From assembly GCA_003455945.1 (NCBI GenBank), contig DMPQ01000079.1, positions 14,461 to 21,362 of the forward strand: DNA of 6,902 nt, written 5' to 3'. Position 1 is the stretch's first letter, and the number at the start of each line of letters is the position of its first letter. The stretch is from Planctomycetaceae bacterium. Its GTDB lineage: Bacteria; Planctomycetota; Planctomycetia; Pirellulales; Pirellulaceae. The translations under genes and the position numbers were made by a program. This document shows, one piece after another, positions 1-6,898 of the stretch. The notes under the pieces were generated by a model. The model was not told where the DNA came from. It saw only the letters and a list, made by a program, of their open reading frames with translations, and did no database searches.

Positions 1-1
1 C

Positions 2-1348
2 CAGTGGCTCGCGGCGAATCTGACTCGGGCCCGCGACGAACTGGATCGGGAGGTCGTCGGTCTGATGACCGGTCCGCGCGAGAATGCTCTTCGGATCCTC
101 TCGGCGACTCGGCCGCTGACGGTCGAGGATGGCGTTCGGATCGCCGATTGCCTGACCGCTCGTCGACCGATCCGGCTTCGCGACGCGGCGCTCGGCACGC
201 TGGCGGCGATCGATCTTCCCGAAGCGGCCGACGCGATTCTCGCTCGCTGGTCCGAACTGAATCCCGAGACGCGTCGGCAGGTCGTCGATCGATTGCTGTC
301 GCGCGGCGTCTGGGCCGAGCGACTGATCGACGGCGTGCTCGCGGGGAGGGTGTCGCGTCATGATCTGGGGCCGAGTGCCTTCGATCGTCTGGTCCGAGCC
401 GCGGGGGCGGAGCGTGCCGAGCGGATGGCGCGTCTGGCCGGAGGGCTCCCGGATCCCGATCGAGTCGCGTTGGTCGAACGCTATGCGGCGGCACTGCCGG
501 TCGATCGCGATCCGGTGCGCGGACGAGAGCGATTTGCGCAGCACTGCGCGACCTGCCATCGACTGGATGCGATCGGTACCCCGCTCGGCCCCGACCTGGC
601 CGCGCTCTCGAATCGCTCGGACGAGTTCCTGTTGGCGGCGATCCTCGATCCGAATCGAGCGATCGAGGACAAGTATCTTCAGTACCTCGCCCAAACCGAC
701 GACGGGCTGCAGCTGGCCGGCGTGATCGTGACCGAGACCGAGGCGACGGTGACGCTCGGCACGGTCGAAGGCAAGGAGGTCACGTTGCAGCGCGAGCGGT
801 TGGAGGCGTTCGAAGCGACGGGGCGGTCGCTGATGCCGGACGGTTTCGAGGCGCAGCTCGACCCGGCAGCGCTCGCCGACGTGCTCGCCTTCCTCCAGTC
901 GAACGTCACTCCGCCCAAACGATTCGCGGGCAACGATCCGCAGCTCGTGACGGCCGACGGACTCGGCGGCGTGACGCTCGCGGCGAAGCACGCGCGGATC
1001 TACGGCCCGTCGCTCGTGTTCGAAGCGACGCACGAGAATCTCGGCTGGTGGATCGATCCCAAGGACCATGCGATCTGGGAGTTCGAGATCGATCAGCCCG
1101 GCCGCTATGCCGTCCTGTTCGAGTACGCTTCGGACGACGGCTCGGCCGGCGGGCGCTGGTCGGTCGAGGCGGGAGGGCAATCGCTCGAGGGGACGGTGAC
1201 CGGAACGGGCAGCTGGGACGATTACGTCCGAAAGCCGGTCGGCTCGATCCGGCTGCGGGCGGGTCGCCAGACGTTGATTCTCCGCCCGCTCGGCTCGCTC
1301 GACAGCGCACTGATCGATCTTCGCGCGATCCGCCTGGAACCGGAGTGA
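2..1348 (+). CDS. PVC-type cytochrome c / haem-binding domain protein, 3' part (5' end outside window)
   Basis: The frame is open from base 2 with no start, so this is the last 448 residues of a larger protein; the ATG at 65 is internal. Numbering from base 2, residues 1 to about 165 are helical and look like HEAT-type repeats. A c-type haem site CATCH follows (C182, C185, H186; bases 545-559), then GTPLGPDLAAL and ILDPNRAIEDKY. M278 in SLMPDGF is the likely distal haem ligand. This order is that of the Pirellula/Verrucomicrobium-type haem-binding domain, which usually ends large exported proteins carrying an N-terminal dehydrogenase-like propeller. Members are thought to act in periplasmic electron transfer or sugar oxidation, but the substrate is unknown. 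Residues 311-448 form an extra beta-rich domain (GWWIDPKDHAIWEFEIDQPG, then WDDYVRKPVG) resembling carbohydrate-binding beta-sandwiches. The family call is firm; the enzyme activity cannot be judged without the missing N-terminus. The next gene is convergent, 51 bases away. Confidence 0.9.
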   Translation, partial: QWLAANLTRARDELDREVVGLMTGPRENALRILSATRPLTVEDGVRIADCLTARRPIRLRDAALGTLAAIDLPEAADAILARWSELNPETRRQVVDRLLSRGVWAERLIDGVLAGRVSRHDLGPSAFDRLVRAAGAERAERMARLAGGLPDPDRVALVERYAAALPVDRDPVRGRERFAQHCATCHRLDAIGTPLGPDLAALSNRSDEFLLAAILDPNRAIEDKYLQYLAQTDDGLQLAGVIVTETEATVTLGTVEGKEVTLQRERLEAFEATGRSLMPDGFEAQLDPAALADVLAFLQSNVTPPKRFAGNDPQLVTADGLGGVTLAAKHARIYGPSLVFEATHENLGWWIDPKDHAIWEFEIDQPGRYAVLFEYASDDGSAGGRWSVEAGGQSLEGTVTGTGSWDDYVRKPVGSIRLRAGRQTLILRPLGSLDSALIDLRAIRLEPE

Positions 1349-1356
1349 GTCGGCGC

Positions 1357-1372
1357 GCCGTCGGTCGACGGC
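1357..1372. terminator. Hairpin between convergent genes, possible bidirectional terminator
   Basis: A perfect 6-bp stem, GCCGTC / GACGGC, encloses a four-base GGTC loop. It lies in the 51-base gap between the stop of the cytochrome gene and the stop of the radical SAM gene. Neither strand has a T-run after it, so it is not a classical intrinsic terminator. Position is the main argument for a role in ending transcription. Confidence 0.25.
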
Positions 1373-1399
1373 AATCGGGATCCGTCGTGCGCTCGGCGA

Positions 1400-2506
1400 T
1401 CAGAAGAGTCGCAGTTGCCCGCCGGGGAGGGTCGGCGGGCGGAAGCGAGTCGTGTCGAGCGGACCGAGATGCGAAGCGAGACCGTAACGCTGCGCGAAGA
1501 GCTTGAAGGTCGCGCGGATCTGATCTCCCCACACTCCTCCGCCGCGCATCCGTTCGCCGAAGCGAGCGTCGTTCAGCTTCCCGTCGCGCGATGCACGGAT
1601 CCGCTCCAGCACCTTGTCGGCTCGATTCGGATAGACGCGTCTCAGCCAGTCTTCGAAGACCGGTGCGACGGACTTGGGCAAGCGGATGAAGATGTAGCCG
1701 GCTCCTTTCGCCCCGGCGTCGGCGGCCGCTTCGAGCAAGCGCGGCACCTCGTCTTCGTTCAGTCCCGGAATGATCGGCGCGGTCATCACCATCACCGGAA
1801 CGCCGGCATCGGTCAGTTCGCGGATCGCCCTGAGTCGCGCTTCCGGTGCCGACGTTCGCGGCTCCATCGAACGAGTCAGCGATTGGTCGAGGGACGTCAG
1901 ACTGATCGCGACTCGGGTCAGTCGCCGTGCCGCAAGCGGCGCGAGCAGATCGAGATCGCGGAGGATCGCCGCGTTCTTGGTGATGATCGACACCGGTTGA
2001 TTCGCTTCGAGTGCCACTTCCAGGCAGCCGCGCGTGATGCCGAACTTCCGCTCCGCATCCTGATAACAGTCGGTGACTCCGGAGAGCATCACCGATTCGG
2101 GAACGTAGCGATCGCGCGCCAGCCAGTTGCGGAAGAGCTCGGGAGCGTTCCGCTTCACGAACACCTTCGTCTCGAAGTCGAGACCGGCGCTCAGACCGAA
2201 GTACTCGTGCGTCGGGCGCGCGTAGCAGTACGCACAGCCGTGAGCACAGCCGCGGTACGGGTTCAGACTGTATCGGAACGGGATATCGGGGCTGTCGTTC
2301 TCGCTGACGACCGAGACCGCCGATTCGTCCAGGTACTCGGTCGGGATCCGTTCCCCGCGGGCGATCGCGTCGTCGTCTTGTTCGAGCTCGTCCCATTGCC
2401 GCTCGAGGCGGACGCGAACGTAGGGGTTCGGCGTCTGAAGATGCGATGCGCGACCGATCGGCTTCGGCCCGGATGCCCCCGGCTCGTTCGGCATTTCGGC
2501 AGGCAT
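1400..2506 (-). CDS. PA0069/SPL-like family radical SAM protein
   Basis: This 368-residue cytoplasmic protein carries the radical SAM cluster motif C87-AHG-C91-AY-C94 inside NPYRGCAHGCAYCYARPTHE. That wording is typical of the PA0069/Rv2578c group of COG1533 proteins, which are relatives of spore photoproduct lyase. The three cysteines should hold a [4Fe-4S] cluster that cleaves S-adenosylmethionine to start radical chemistry. Other family-like blocks are SGVTDCYQDAERKFGITRGC (142-161), ISLTSLD (201-207), MEPRTSAPEARL (214-225) and TAPIIPGLNEDE (242-253). C147 and C161 are conserved-looking extra cysteines. Length and both ends look complete. The ATG at 2506 is preferred because GAGG lies six bases upstream; a second ATG at 2494 is possible. 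The reaction and substrate are not known for the group, and 'DNA repair photolyase' labels rest only on distant similarity. The gene stands alone, convergent with the cytochrome gene and divergent from the anchored protein gene. Confidence 0.9.
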   Translation of the reverse strand: MPAEMPNEPGASGPKPIGRASHLQTPNPYVRVRLERQWDELEQDDDAIARGERIPTEYLDESAVSVVSENDSPDIPFRYSLNPYRGCAHGCAYCYARPTHEYFGLSAGLDFETKVFVKRNAPELFRNWLARDRYVPESVMLSGVTDCYQDAERKFGITRGCLEVALEANQPVSIITKNAAILRDLDLLAPLAARRLTRVAISLTSLDQSLTRSMEPRTSAPEARLRAIRELTDAGVPVMVMTAPIIPGLNEDEVPRLLEAAADAGAKGAGYIFIRLPKSVAPVFEDWLRRVYPNRADKVLERIRASRDGKLNDARFGERMRGGGVWGDQIRATFKLFAQRYGLASHLGPLDTTRFRPPTLPGGQLRLF

Positions 2507-2512
2507 CGGCAG

Positions 2513-2516
2513 CCTC
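2513..2516 (-). promoter_or_regulatory. Ribosome binding site of the radical SAM gene
   Basis: On the minus strand GAGG ends six bases before the ATG at 2506. This supports 2506 over the in-frame ATG four codons later at 2494. Confidence 0.5.
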
Positions 2517-2536
2517 GTTTCGCGACGATCGGAAGG

Positions 2537-2565
2537 GGGACAATCGACAATCCGCTGCGTAGAAT
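2537..2565 (+). promoter_or_regulatory. Possible sigma70-like promoter
   Basis: GGGACA (2537-2542, four of six matches to TTGACA) and TAGAAT (2560-2565, five of six matches to TATAAT) are 17 bases apart. Reading rightward it would serve the anchored protein gene, leaving a leader of roughly 220 bases. Planctomycete promoters are poorly known and one such match is not compelling. Confidence 0.2.
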
Positions 2566-2779
2566 ACGCCCGTACACTCTATCGATCCGGTCGTGGTCTC
2601 GCCAAGATCGCCGGGTCTCCGGAAAACCGATCGACTCGGCGACCGCGTTCGATCCGCCGAGCGAACGACGGCAGGGAACTTTCCGCGATCGTGGGCGTCG
2701 AAACGGTTCGGTCGACGGTCGCGACGATTCGGAAGACCGGCGAAGCGATCGACCGACAACGACGATCGAGCACGGAACG

Positions 2780-2785
2780 AAGGGG
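2780..2785 (+). promoter_or_regulatory. Ribosome binding site that fixes the start at 2792
   Basis: AAGGGG lies six bases before the ATG at 2792. The frame is open for more than a kilobase further upstream, so this site, together with the membrane anchor that begins right after the ATG, decides the start. Confidence 0.6.
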
Positions 2786-2791
2786 AAGCAG

Positions 2792-4723
2792 ATGCGAGTC
2801 GCGAGATGGGCCTTGTTGGCGATCGGCGTGTTGGGCTTCTTCCTGGTCCTGACCGCTTATGTCGTCTACCGGGCGCTCTTCGGCGGGAGCGACCCGATGT
2901 TCGTGACGATCGAGAAGACCGACGTGCGGCAGCCACCGCCTCCCTCGATCGTGCTGACCGACGATGATCCGTCGACGCATCGGCCCGAGTTCGATCCCGA
3001 ACGGATCGACTCGCGTCCGGTCGGCGAGTGGCAGGTGAACGCCAGCGCGGCGGTGATCCGGATCGACAGCCCGATGATCCGAGGCGACTTCGAACCGGAG
3101 CTGCTGCGGCTGTATCCGAGTTATGCCGCGGCGGTCGAGGGGAATCGATCGTCGCGCCGCATCGTGTTGCCGAGCGCCAACCTGATCGACGGCGTCGGCA
3201 AGCAGATCGACGACGGTCTGTACGCGGCGATCGAACGGGCGATGCTGCGCGACGAGGCAGGGAATCTCGCCGGCACGATCGCGTGGGTCCGTCGAGTTCA
3301 GGAAGCATTGCCGTCCGACAGTGTCGCCCGAGCCTATCTGCAAGGGGCGCGCGAGTTGGCGGGAGATCCGGCGACCGACGATCCCGCGTTGCGATCCGCG
3401 ACCGATCGGCACCTGCAGCGATTCGAGCGCGCGCCGCTGAGTACGCCCGCCGGCTTCTATACCTGGAATGCGGAGCTCGAACGCTGCTGGCGCGCGTTCC
3501 GCTACCTGCAGACCGCGCTCGAGGAGGAGCTCGAACCGGTTGCCCGAGAGATCGCGGCGGTGCTCGCCTCGAACGCCGAACTGGCCGATCAGGCAGCCGA
3601 TATTCACGGCTTCTATTCGCTCCTTTCGAACCCCGGAACCGACCTGACGCCGAACGACCTGATCGGCGCCGAGAACGAAACGCTGAAGGAGATCGCGGCT
3701 CGTCTGCAGCGCGAGGCGACGGTGACGATCCTGCCCCGATCGACGTCGCGCGAGACGGAGTTGTTCGAGCGGTTGTTTCCGCTCGGTGTTCCCGAAGGGG
3801 TCGACATGATGAGCGAGCTGATCCGCCGGATCCGCTCGGGCGAAGTCGATCTGACTCCAGCCGCCGGCGAGGGGTGGTACCAGCATCAGGCGTTCGCGCT
3901 CGAGACGCTGCTGGATGCCGATCGGGCTCAGGAGGCGGACAAGCTGGTGCTGACGGCCGCCTACAAGCGCCGGCTGATCGAGGCGTTCAAGGCGCTGATC
4001 ACGAAGCGGCGCGAGACGCACATGCGTTCGATGAAGACGGCCGAAGCGATGGCGGCCGCTCCTCCGCCCCCCGAGTCGATCGCTCCGCGACTGAGACTCG
4101 AACCGGCGGCGACCTATTACCTGCGCACGGCGCGCGCCTATCGGTTCGTCGAACTGTTGCTGGCCAGTCAGTTGGGAGACGAAGCGCTCGGGCGGCTGAA
4201 AGGACTGTCGGCGGACGGCGAACGGGAGCGATCGTTGCGCGACGAGTTGGCGGCGATCGTCGAGCGATCGTACGGGTTCTACCTGGTCAGCTGCGAAGAC
4301 ATCGGGATGGCTCCGGCGCTCGCCGACGACGAAGGGGTCGATATCGCCGCTGCCAAGCAGTCGGCGCTCGATTGGATCGCGAACTGGCAGTCGGATGCCG
4401 ACCTGGCGATCGACACGCGCGTCGTGGTCCCGGTCTACGTCGATCCGTTCGCCGGCAAGATGCGCCTGTGGGGAACGATCGGTATCCGGATGGCGAAGCT
4501 CGATGCGTCGTACGTCGTAGGGCCGAAGATCCGACCGGCTGACGGCTCAGGCGATTGGATCGACGTCGAACGCTACCAGCTCGACGGGAGCGAGTACCTG
4601 ATCCCGGTCGACGAGTTCGTCGAGTTCGAGTACCCGGGAACGCAGATTCCGACTCGGGATCGTTTCCGCGCGATCTGCGACGAGACGGGGGATCGAGAGA
4701 CGTTCCTGCAGCGATTCCGGTGA
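2792..4723 (+). CDS. Membrane-anchored protein of unknown function, 643 residues
   Basis: I do not recognise a named family. The protein starts MRVAR and has one hydrophobic helix at about residues 6-29, then no further membrane segment. It is probably an uncleaved signal-anchor protein with the bulk outside the inner membrane. A proline- and acid-rich linker (about 45-75) leads to a mainly helical body. Distinctive stretches are TPAGFYTWNAELERCWRAFR (218-237), DLTPAAGEGWYQHQAFALET (353-372), AYKRRLIEAFKALITKRRET (390-409) and a beta-like C-terminal part with VVVPVYVDPF (544-553). The stretch with GWYQHQAFALE and KRRETH resembles long planctomycete hypothetical proteins I remember, and FYTWNAEL faintly recalls DUF3160; neither was searched. 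It has only three cysteines (C232, C501, C629) and no haem, protease or kinase motif. The start is set by AAGGGG and the anchor. It is transcribed alone, divergent from the radical SAM gene and convergent with the ATPase gene. Confidence 0.85.
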   Translation: MRVARWALLAIGVLGFFLVLTAYVVYRALFGGSDPMFVTIEKTDVRQPPPPSIVLTDDDPSTHRPEFDPERIDSRPVGEWQVNASAAVIRIDSPMIRGDFEPELLRLYPSYAAAVEGNRSSRRIVLPSANLIDGVGKQIDDGLYAAIERAMLRDEAGNLAGTIAWVRRVQEALPSDSVARAYLQGARELAGDPATDDPALRSATDRHLQRFERAPLSTPAGFYTWNAELERCWRAFRYLQTALEEELEPVAREIAAVLASNAELADQAADIHGFYSLLSNPGTDLTPNDLIGAENETLKEIAARLQREATVTILPRSTSRETELFERLFPLGVPEGVDMMSELIRRIRSGEVDLTPAAGEGWYQHQAFALETLLDADRAQEADKLVLTAAYKRRLIEAFKALITKRRETHMRSMKTAEAMAAAPPPPESIAPRLRLEPAATYYLRTARAYRFVELLLASQLGDEALGRLKGLSADGERERSLRDELAAIVERSYGFYLVSCEDIGMAPALADDEGVDIAAAKQSALDWIANWQSDADLAIDTRVVVPVYVDPFAGKMRLWGTIGIRMAKLDASYVVGPKIRPADGSGDWIDVERYQLDGSEYLIPVDEFVEFEYPGTQIPTRDRFRAICDETGDRETFLQRFR

Positions 4724-4735
4724 TCGCCTCGCGCC

Positions 4736-4750
4736 GGTGCTCGAAGCGCC
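4736..4750 (+). terminator. Weak hairpin after the anchored protein gene
   Basis: GGTGC and GCGCC can form a 5-bp stem (one G-T pair) around a TCGAA loop, 13 bases after the stop codon. It is followed by TTCCCCC and not by a T-run. This is a possible transcription end and no more than that. Confidence 0.2.
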
Positions 4751-4756
4751 TTCCCC

Positions 4757-4795
4757 CAGCCCCAGCCGGCAATCCCAGCCCGCAATCCCAGCCCG
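4757..4795. repeat. Tandem repeat of a 13-base unit, three copies
   Basis: CAATCCCAGCCCG occurs twice in perfect tandem (4770-4782 and 4783-4795). It is preceded by a degenerate copy at 4757-4769 that matches 10 of 13 bases. The array lies in the convergent gap and codes for nothing plausible. Confidence 0.8.
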
Positions 4796-4811
4796 CAGCG
4801 TCAGCAAGGGG
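4791..4811. repeat. Possible planctomycete interspersed repeat core
   Basis: The stretch CGCAGCGTCAGCAAGGGG translates in one frame as RSVSKG. I remember such short 'SVSKG' peptides from many spurious planctomycete gene calls, where they come from a dispersed non-coding repeat. It joins the 13-base array to the 24-base array. The octamer GCGTCAGC inside it recurs at 6859-6866. Its status as a dispersed repeat is from memory and was not searched. Confidence 0.45.
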
Positions 4812-4893
4812 TTCCCCGTCTCCGTGCCCAACGGGTTCCCCGTCTCCGTGAGCAGGTGTTACCCGTCTCCGTGCCCAACGTTTCCCCGTTCCG
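4809..4893. repeat. Tandem repeat of about 24 bases, three full copies and one partial
   Basis: GGGTTCCCCGTCTCCGTG is present exactly at 4809-4826 and 4833-4850, with 16 of 18 bases at 4856-4873 and a shortened form at about 4880-4893. Spacers are CCCAAC, AGCAG and CCCAACG, giving steps of 24, 23 and 24 bases. The first two copies contain small self-complementary cores (GGGG-TT-CCCC and CGGG-TTC-CCCG). The octamer CCGCAGCG lies on both sides (4793-4800 and 4891-4898). Confidence 0.8.
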
Positions 4894-4896
4894 CAG

Positions 4897-4910
4897 CGGG
4901 AGCCCTCCCG
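4897..4910. terminator. Inverted repeat just after the ATPase stop codon
   Basis: CGGGAG and CTCCCG form a perfect 6-bp inverted repeat with two central bases, directly next to the ATPase stop codon at 4912-4914. A real RNA hairpin would open to about four pairs with a larger loop. There is no T-run on either strand, so a terminator role is uncertain. Confidence 0.25.
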
Positions 4911-4911
4911 A

Positions 4912-6783
4912 TCACGGCTCGAAATCGCGGAGCGAACTCGGGACGATCGCGACTCGCAGCGCGTTGAGCACCGCGACGACATCGATCACTTCCTGCACGA
5001 TCGCGCCGCCGACCGGATGGAGCAGCCCGGCGGCGGCGATTCCCATCGCGACGATGCTCGCCGCCATCCCTCCGACGGCGCTCTGCAGCGCGATGCGACG
5101 CATCCGGCGCCCGATGTGCAGGAACTCGTCGACCTTCTCGATCGAGCTGTCCATGATCACGATGTCGGCCGCTTCGGTCGTCACGTCGCTGTTCTGACCG
5201 AAAGCGATGCCGACCGTCGCTGCGGTCAGTGCCGGCGCGTCGTTGATTCCGTCACCGACAAAGACGGTCCCTCCCTCGAGCGTCTCGCGCCGCACGATCT
5301 CGAGCTTCTGCTCCGGCGACTGACCGGCCAGAACCTGATCGATGCCGACCAGCTCCGCCAGATACTTCACTTCACTCTCGCGGTCACCCGAGACGAGCAT
5401 CGTGCGGGCGATGTGATGGCGCGGTCCGAGATGTCTGACGAACGAGGCGCTCGCCTTGCGCGGCGCATCGCGGAACTGCAGCAGTCCGGCGTAGCGGTCA
5501 TCGACCAGGACGACGCATTCGAGTCCGGCGGACGCGGCGGGGAGCAACTCGGCGGCGCGAGGGTCGACCTTCGCCGCCCCTTTGCGATTGGTGATCCGCA
5601 CACGGCGACCGTCGACCGTCCCCGTAAGGCCTTCGCCCGGACGCTCCGAGATCTCGGAGACCGGCAGCGCCGTCACGTGAGCCGCATCGGCGGCCAGCAC
5701 CACCGCCTTGGCCAACGGGTGCTTCGAGTACCGCTCCACGCTCCCCGCCAACTGCAGCAGTCGTTCGCGCTTCAGGTCGGGCGAGACGAACTCCGCCGAC
5801 AACGTCGGTTCGCCGTAGGTGAGCGTTCCGGTCTTGTCGAAGATCATCGTGCGACAGGTGTCGACCACTTCGAGCGCGGACGGGTTGCGGATGATGATCG
5901 CCCGCTTGGCGGCGAGCGAGATCGAACCGATGACGGCGACCGGAATCGCGATCAGCAGCGGACAGGGAGTCGCGACGACGAGGACCGCGAGAAAGCGGAT
6001 CGGATCGCCGCTCACCATCCAAGCGATCGCCGCGACGGCGACCGCCAGCGGCGTGTAGAACGCTCCCAGTCGATCGGCCAGACGGCGGATCTGCGGCCGA
6101 TGTTCCTCGGAGGTACGCATCACCTGCATGATCCGGGCGTAACGCGACTCCTCGGCCCGACGGTCGGCGCGGATCGTCAGTGCCGATTCGCCGTTGATCG
6201 CCCCCGACAGCACCTGCGAGCCGGGGGTCTTGCTCATCCGATACGGTTCGCCCGTCAGGTAGCTCTCGTCCATCACGCCGTGTCCGGCGACGACGGTGCC
6301 GTCGACCGGAGCCACCTCGTGAGGCAGGATGACCAGACGATCACCGATCGCGATCGACTCGAGCGGCACGTCCTCGAACGGCGATTCCGGATCGGGCAGA
6401 CGATGAGCGACGGTCGGCATCCGCTTGGCAAGCGCCCGCAGGACGCTCGACGCGCTTCGCACCGCATAATTCTCGAGCGTTTCGCCTCCCGACAGCATCA
6501 GCACCACCAGGGTCCCGGCCAGGTATTCTCCCAGCACGACCGAGACGCAGATCGAGAGACCGGCGAGCAGATCCGATCCGAACTCGGCTCGCAGCAGCTT
6601 GCGGACCAAGCCGAAGACGAGCGGTCCTCCGCCGCCGGCCAGCGCGAACCAGAGCGGAAGCTGCCGGATCCAGGCGGGGTCGGGGAGAAAGCTCGCCAGG
6701 ACGAGGTGCAGCGCGATGGCGATGACCGCTCCGAGAGCGATCGCCCCTTCGGCAGTGGCGTACCAGCGGCGTTCGGCGGCCAT
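4912..6783 (-). CDS. P1B-type metal-transporting ATPase with TPC motif (P1B-5-like)
   Basis: This 623-residue inner-membrane protein has all P-type ATPase marks: TGE (177-179) in the actuator domain, DKTGTLT with phosphorylated D316, the P1B-specific SKHP (H355, P356) and GEG (384-386) for ATP binding, and [10 protein letters not shown] (510-519). About eight membrane helices are visible: four before the actuator domain (roughly 11-33, 43-60, 69-84, 86-99), two around 243-286 and two near 566-612. The transport helix reads [11 protein letters not shown] (T272, P273, C274), not the CPC of copper and zinc pumps. The last helix has QEVID (597-601) and N607. TPC defines the P1B-5 subgroup, whose studied members export nickel or iron(II); the substrate here is inferred. 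There is no N-terminal metal-binding domain and no C-terminal hemerythrin domain, unlike studied P1B-5 pumps. No Shine-Dalgarno precedes the ATG at 6783, but a stop eleven codons upstream and the lack of other nearby starts favour it. No metal sensor is adjacent. Confidence 0.92.
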   Translation of the reverse strand: MAAERRWYATAEGAIALGAVIAIALHLVLASFLPDPAWIRQLPLWFALAGGGGPLVFGLVRKLLRAEFGSDLLAGLSICVSVVLGEYLAGTLVVLMLSGGETLENYAVRSASSVLRALAKRMPTVAHRLPDPESPFEDVPLESIAIGDRLVILPHEVAPVDGTVVAGHGVMDESYLTGEPYRMSKTPGSQVLSGAINGESALTIRADRRAEESRYARIMQVMRTSEEHRPQIRRLADRLGAFYTPLAVAVAAIAWMVSGDPIRFLAVLVVATPCPLLIAIPVAVIGSISLAAKRAIIIRNPSALEVVDTCRTMIFDKTGTLTYGEPTLSAEFVSPDLKRERLLQLAGSVERYSKHPLAKAVVLAADAAHVTALPVSEISERPGEGLTGTVDGRRVRITNRKGAAKVDPRAAELLPAASAGLECVVLVDDRYAGLLQFRDAPRKASASFVRHLGPRHHIARTMLVSGDRESEVKYLAELVGIDQVLAGQSPEQKLEIVRRETLEGGTVFVGDGINDAPALTAATVGIAFGQNSDVTTEAADIVIMDSSIEKVDEFLHIGRRMRRIALQSAVGGMAASIVAMGIAAAGLLHPVGGAIVQEVIDVVAVLNALRVAIVPSSLRDFEP

Positions 6784-6851
6784 CGTAGGAGTCGTTCGTT
6801 CGAGGCGCGAGAATCAGAGGCCAAGAGCAGGTGTAGCCGATCGGACAGCGA

Positions 6852-6898
6852 CCGCAAGGCGTCAGCGGCAGACCGTGGTCCCGGCCACTCCGTGGCCG
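6852..6898. repeat. Palindromic repeat upstream of the ATPase gene
   Basis: Three inverted repeats lie in a row. CCGC / GCGG (6852-6868) surrounds AAGGCGTCA. GACC / GGTC (6871-6880) has two central bases. A strong 7-bp stem CGGCCAC / GTGGCCG (6882-6898) has a TCC loop. The words CCGTGG (6873-6878 and 6891-6896) and GTCAGC add further internal repetition. It lies at least 69 bases before the ATPase start and continues towards the window edge. It looks like a REP-type dispersed palindrome; a regulatory hairpin or a terminator of an upstream gene is also possible. The rest of 6784-6902 shows no gene or clear promoter. Confidence 0.55.

Larger units (their letters stand above)
2507..2791. other. 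Divergent intergenic region, non-coding
   Basis: This 285-base gap separates the divergent start codons of the radical SAM gene and the anchored protein gene, so it should hold promoters for both. Frames remain open across it because stop codons are rare in this DNA, but no reading looks like a protein. It contains five copies of CGATCG (starts 2526, 2628, 2686, 2746 and 2763), far more than expected. No convincing operator or riboswitch fold was seen. Confidence 0.6.

Noticed and set aside
2560..2589. A minus-strand promoter for the radical SAM gene using TATTCT at 2561-2566
   Set aside because: The -10-like hexamer is acceptable, but the sequence 17 bases upstream (CGGATC) bears no resemblance to a -35 element.
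1415..2791. In-frame upstream extension of the 643-residue protein, making 1102 residues
   Set aside because: The extension runs antisense through the well-supported radical SAM gene and has low-complexity composition. The ATG at 2792 has AAGGGG in front and a membrane anchor directly after it.
906..3308. An 800-codon open frame on the minus strand
   Set aside because: It crosses the cytochrome gene, the radical SAM gene, the intergenic gap and the start of the anchored protein gene. Its product is an arginine- and serine-rich string with no fold-like pattern. It is a by-product of GC-rich DNA with few stop codons.
2579..4021. A 480-codon open frame on the minus strand opposite the anchored protein gene
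   Set aside because: Its composition is dominated by arginine, glutamine and aspartate, as expected from the reverse complement of a real gene. It has no ribosome site, motif or membrane segment, while the plus strand has a good start and anchor.
3028..4542. A 504-codon plus-strand frame overlapping the anchored protein gene
   Set aside because: It is almost entirely arginine, glycine, alanine and aspartate, with no structure, and is a frame-shifted shadow of the real gene.
4757..4893. CRISPR array
   Set aside because: The units are 13 and about 24 bases long with spacers of only 0-6 bases that are themselves repeated. There is no cas gene. This is an ordinary tandem repeat.
4793..4898. Flanking CCGCAGCG octamers as a target-site duplication of a small transposon
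   Set aside because: The octamers overlap the repeat units themselves and no terminal inverted repeats or transposase exist between them, so insertion is not shown. The observation is kept only as part of the repeat description.
4737..4967. Small plus-strand protein of 76 residues containing RSVSKG
   Set aside because: It is simply the translation of the tandem repeats, runs into the ATPase gene on the opposite strand, and has no ribosome site. Such peptides are best regarded as translated non-coding repeats.
6498..6857. A 119-codon minus-strand frame overlapping the start of the ATPase gene
   Set aside because: It starts at TTG, is out of frame with the ATPase and has an arginine/serine-rich shadow composition. 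The ATPase reading has a full set of family motifs.
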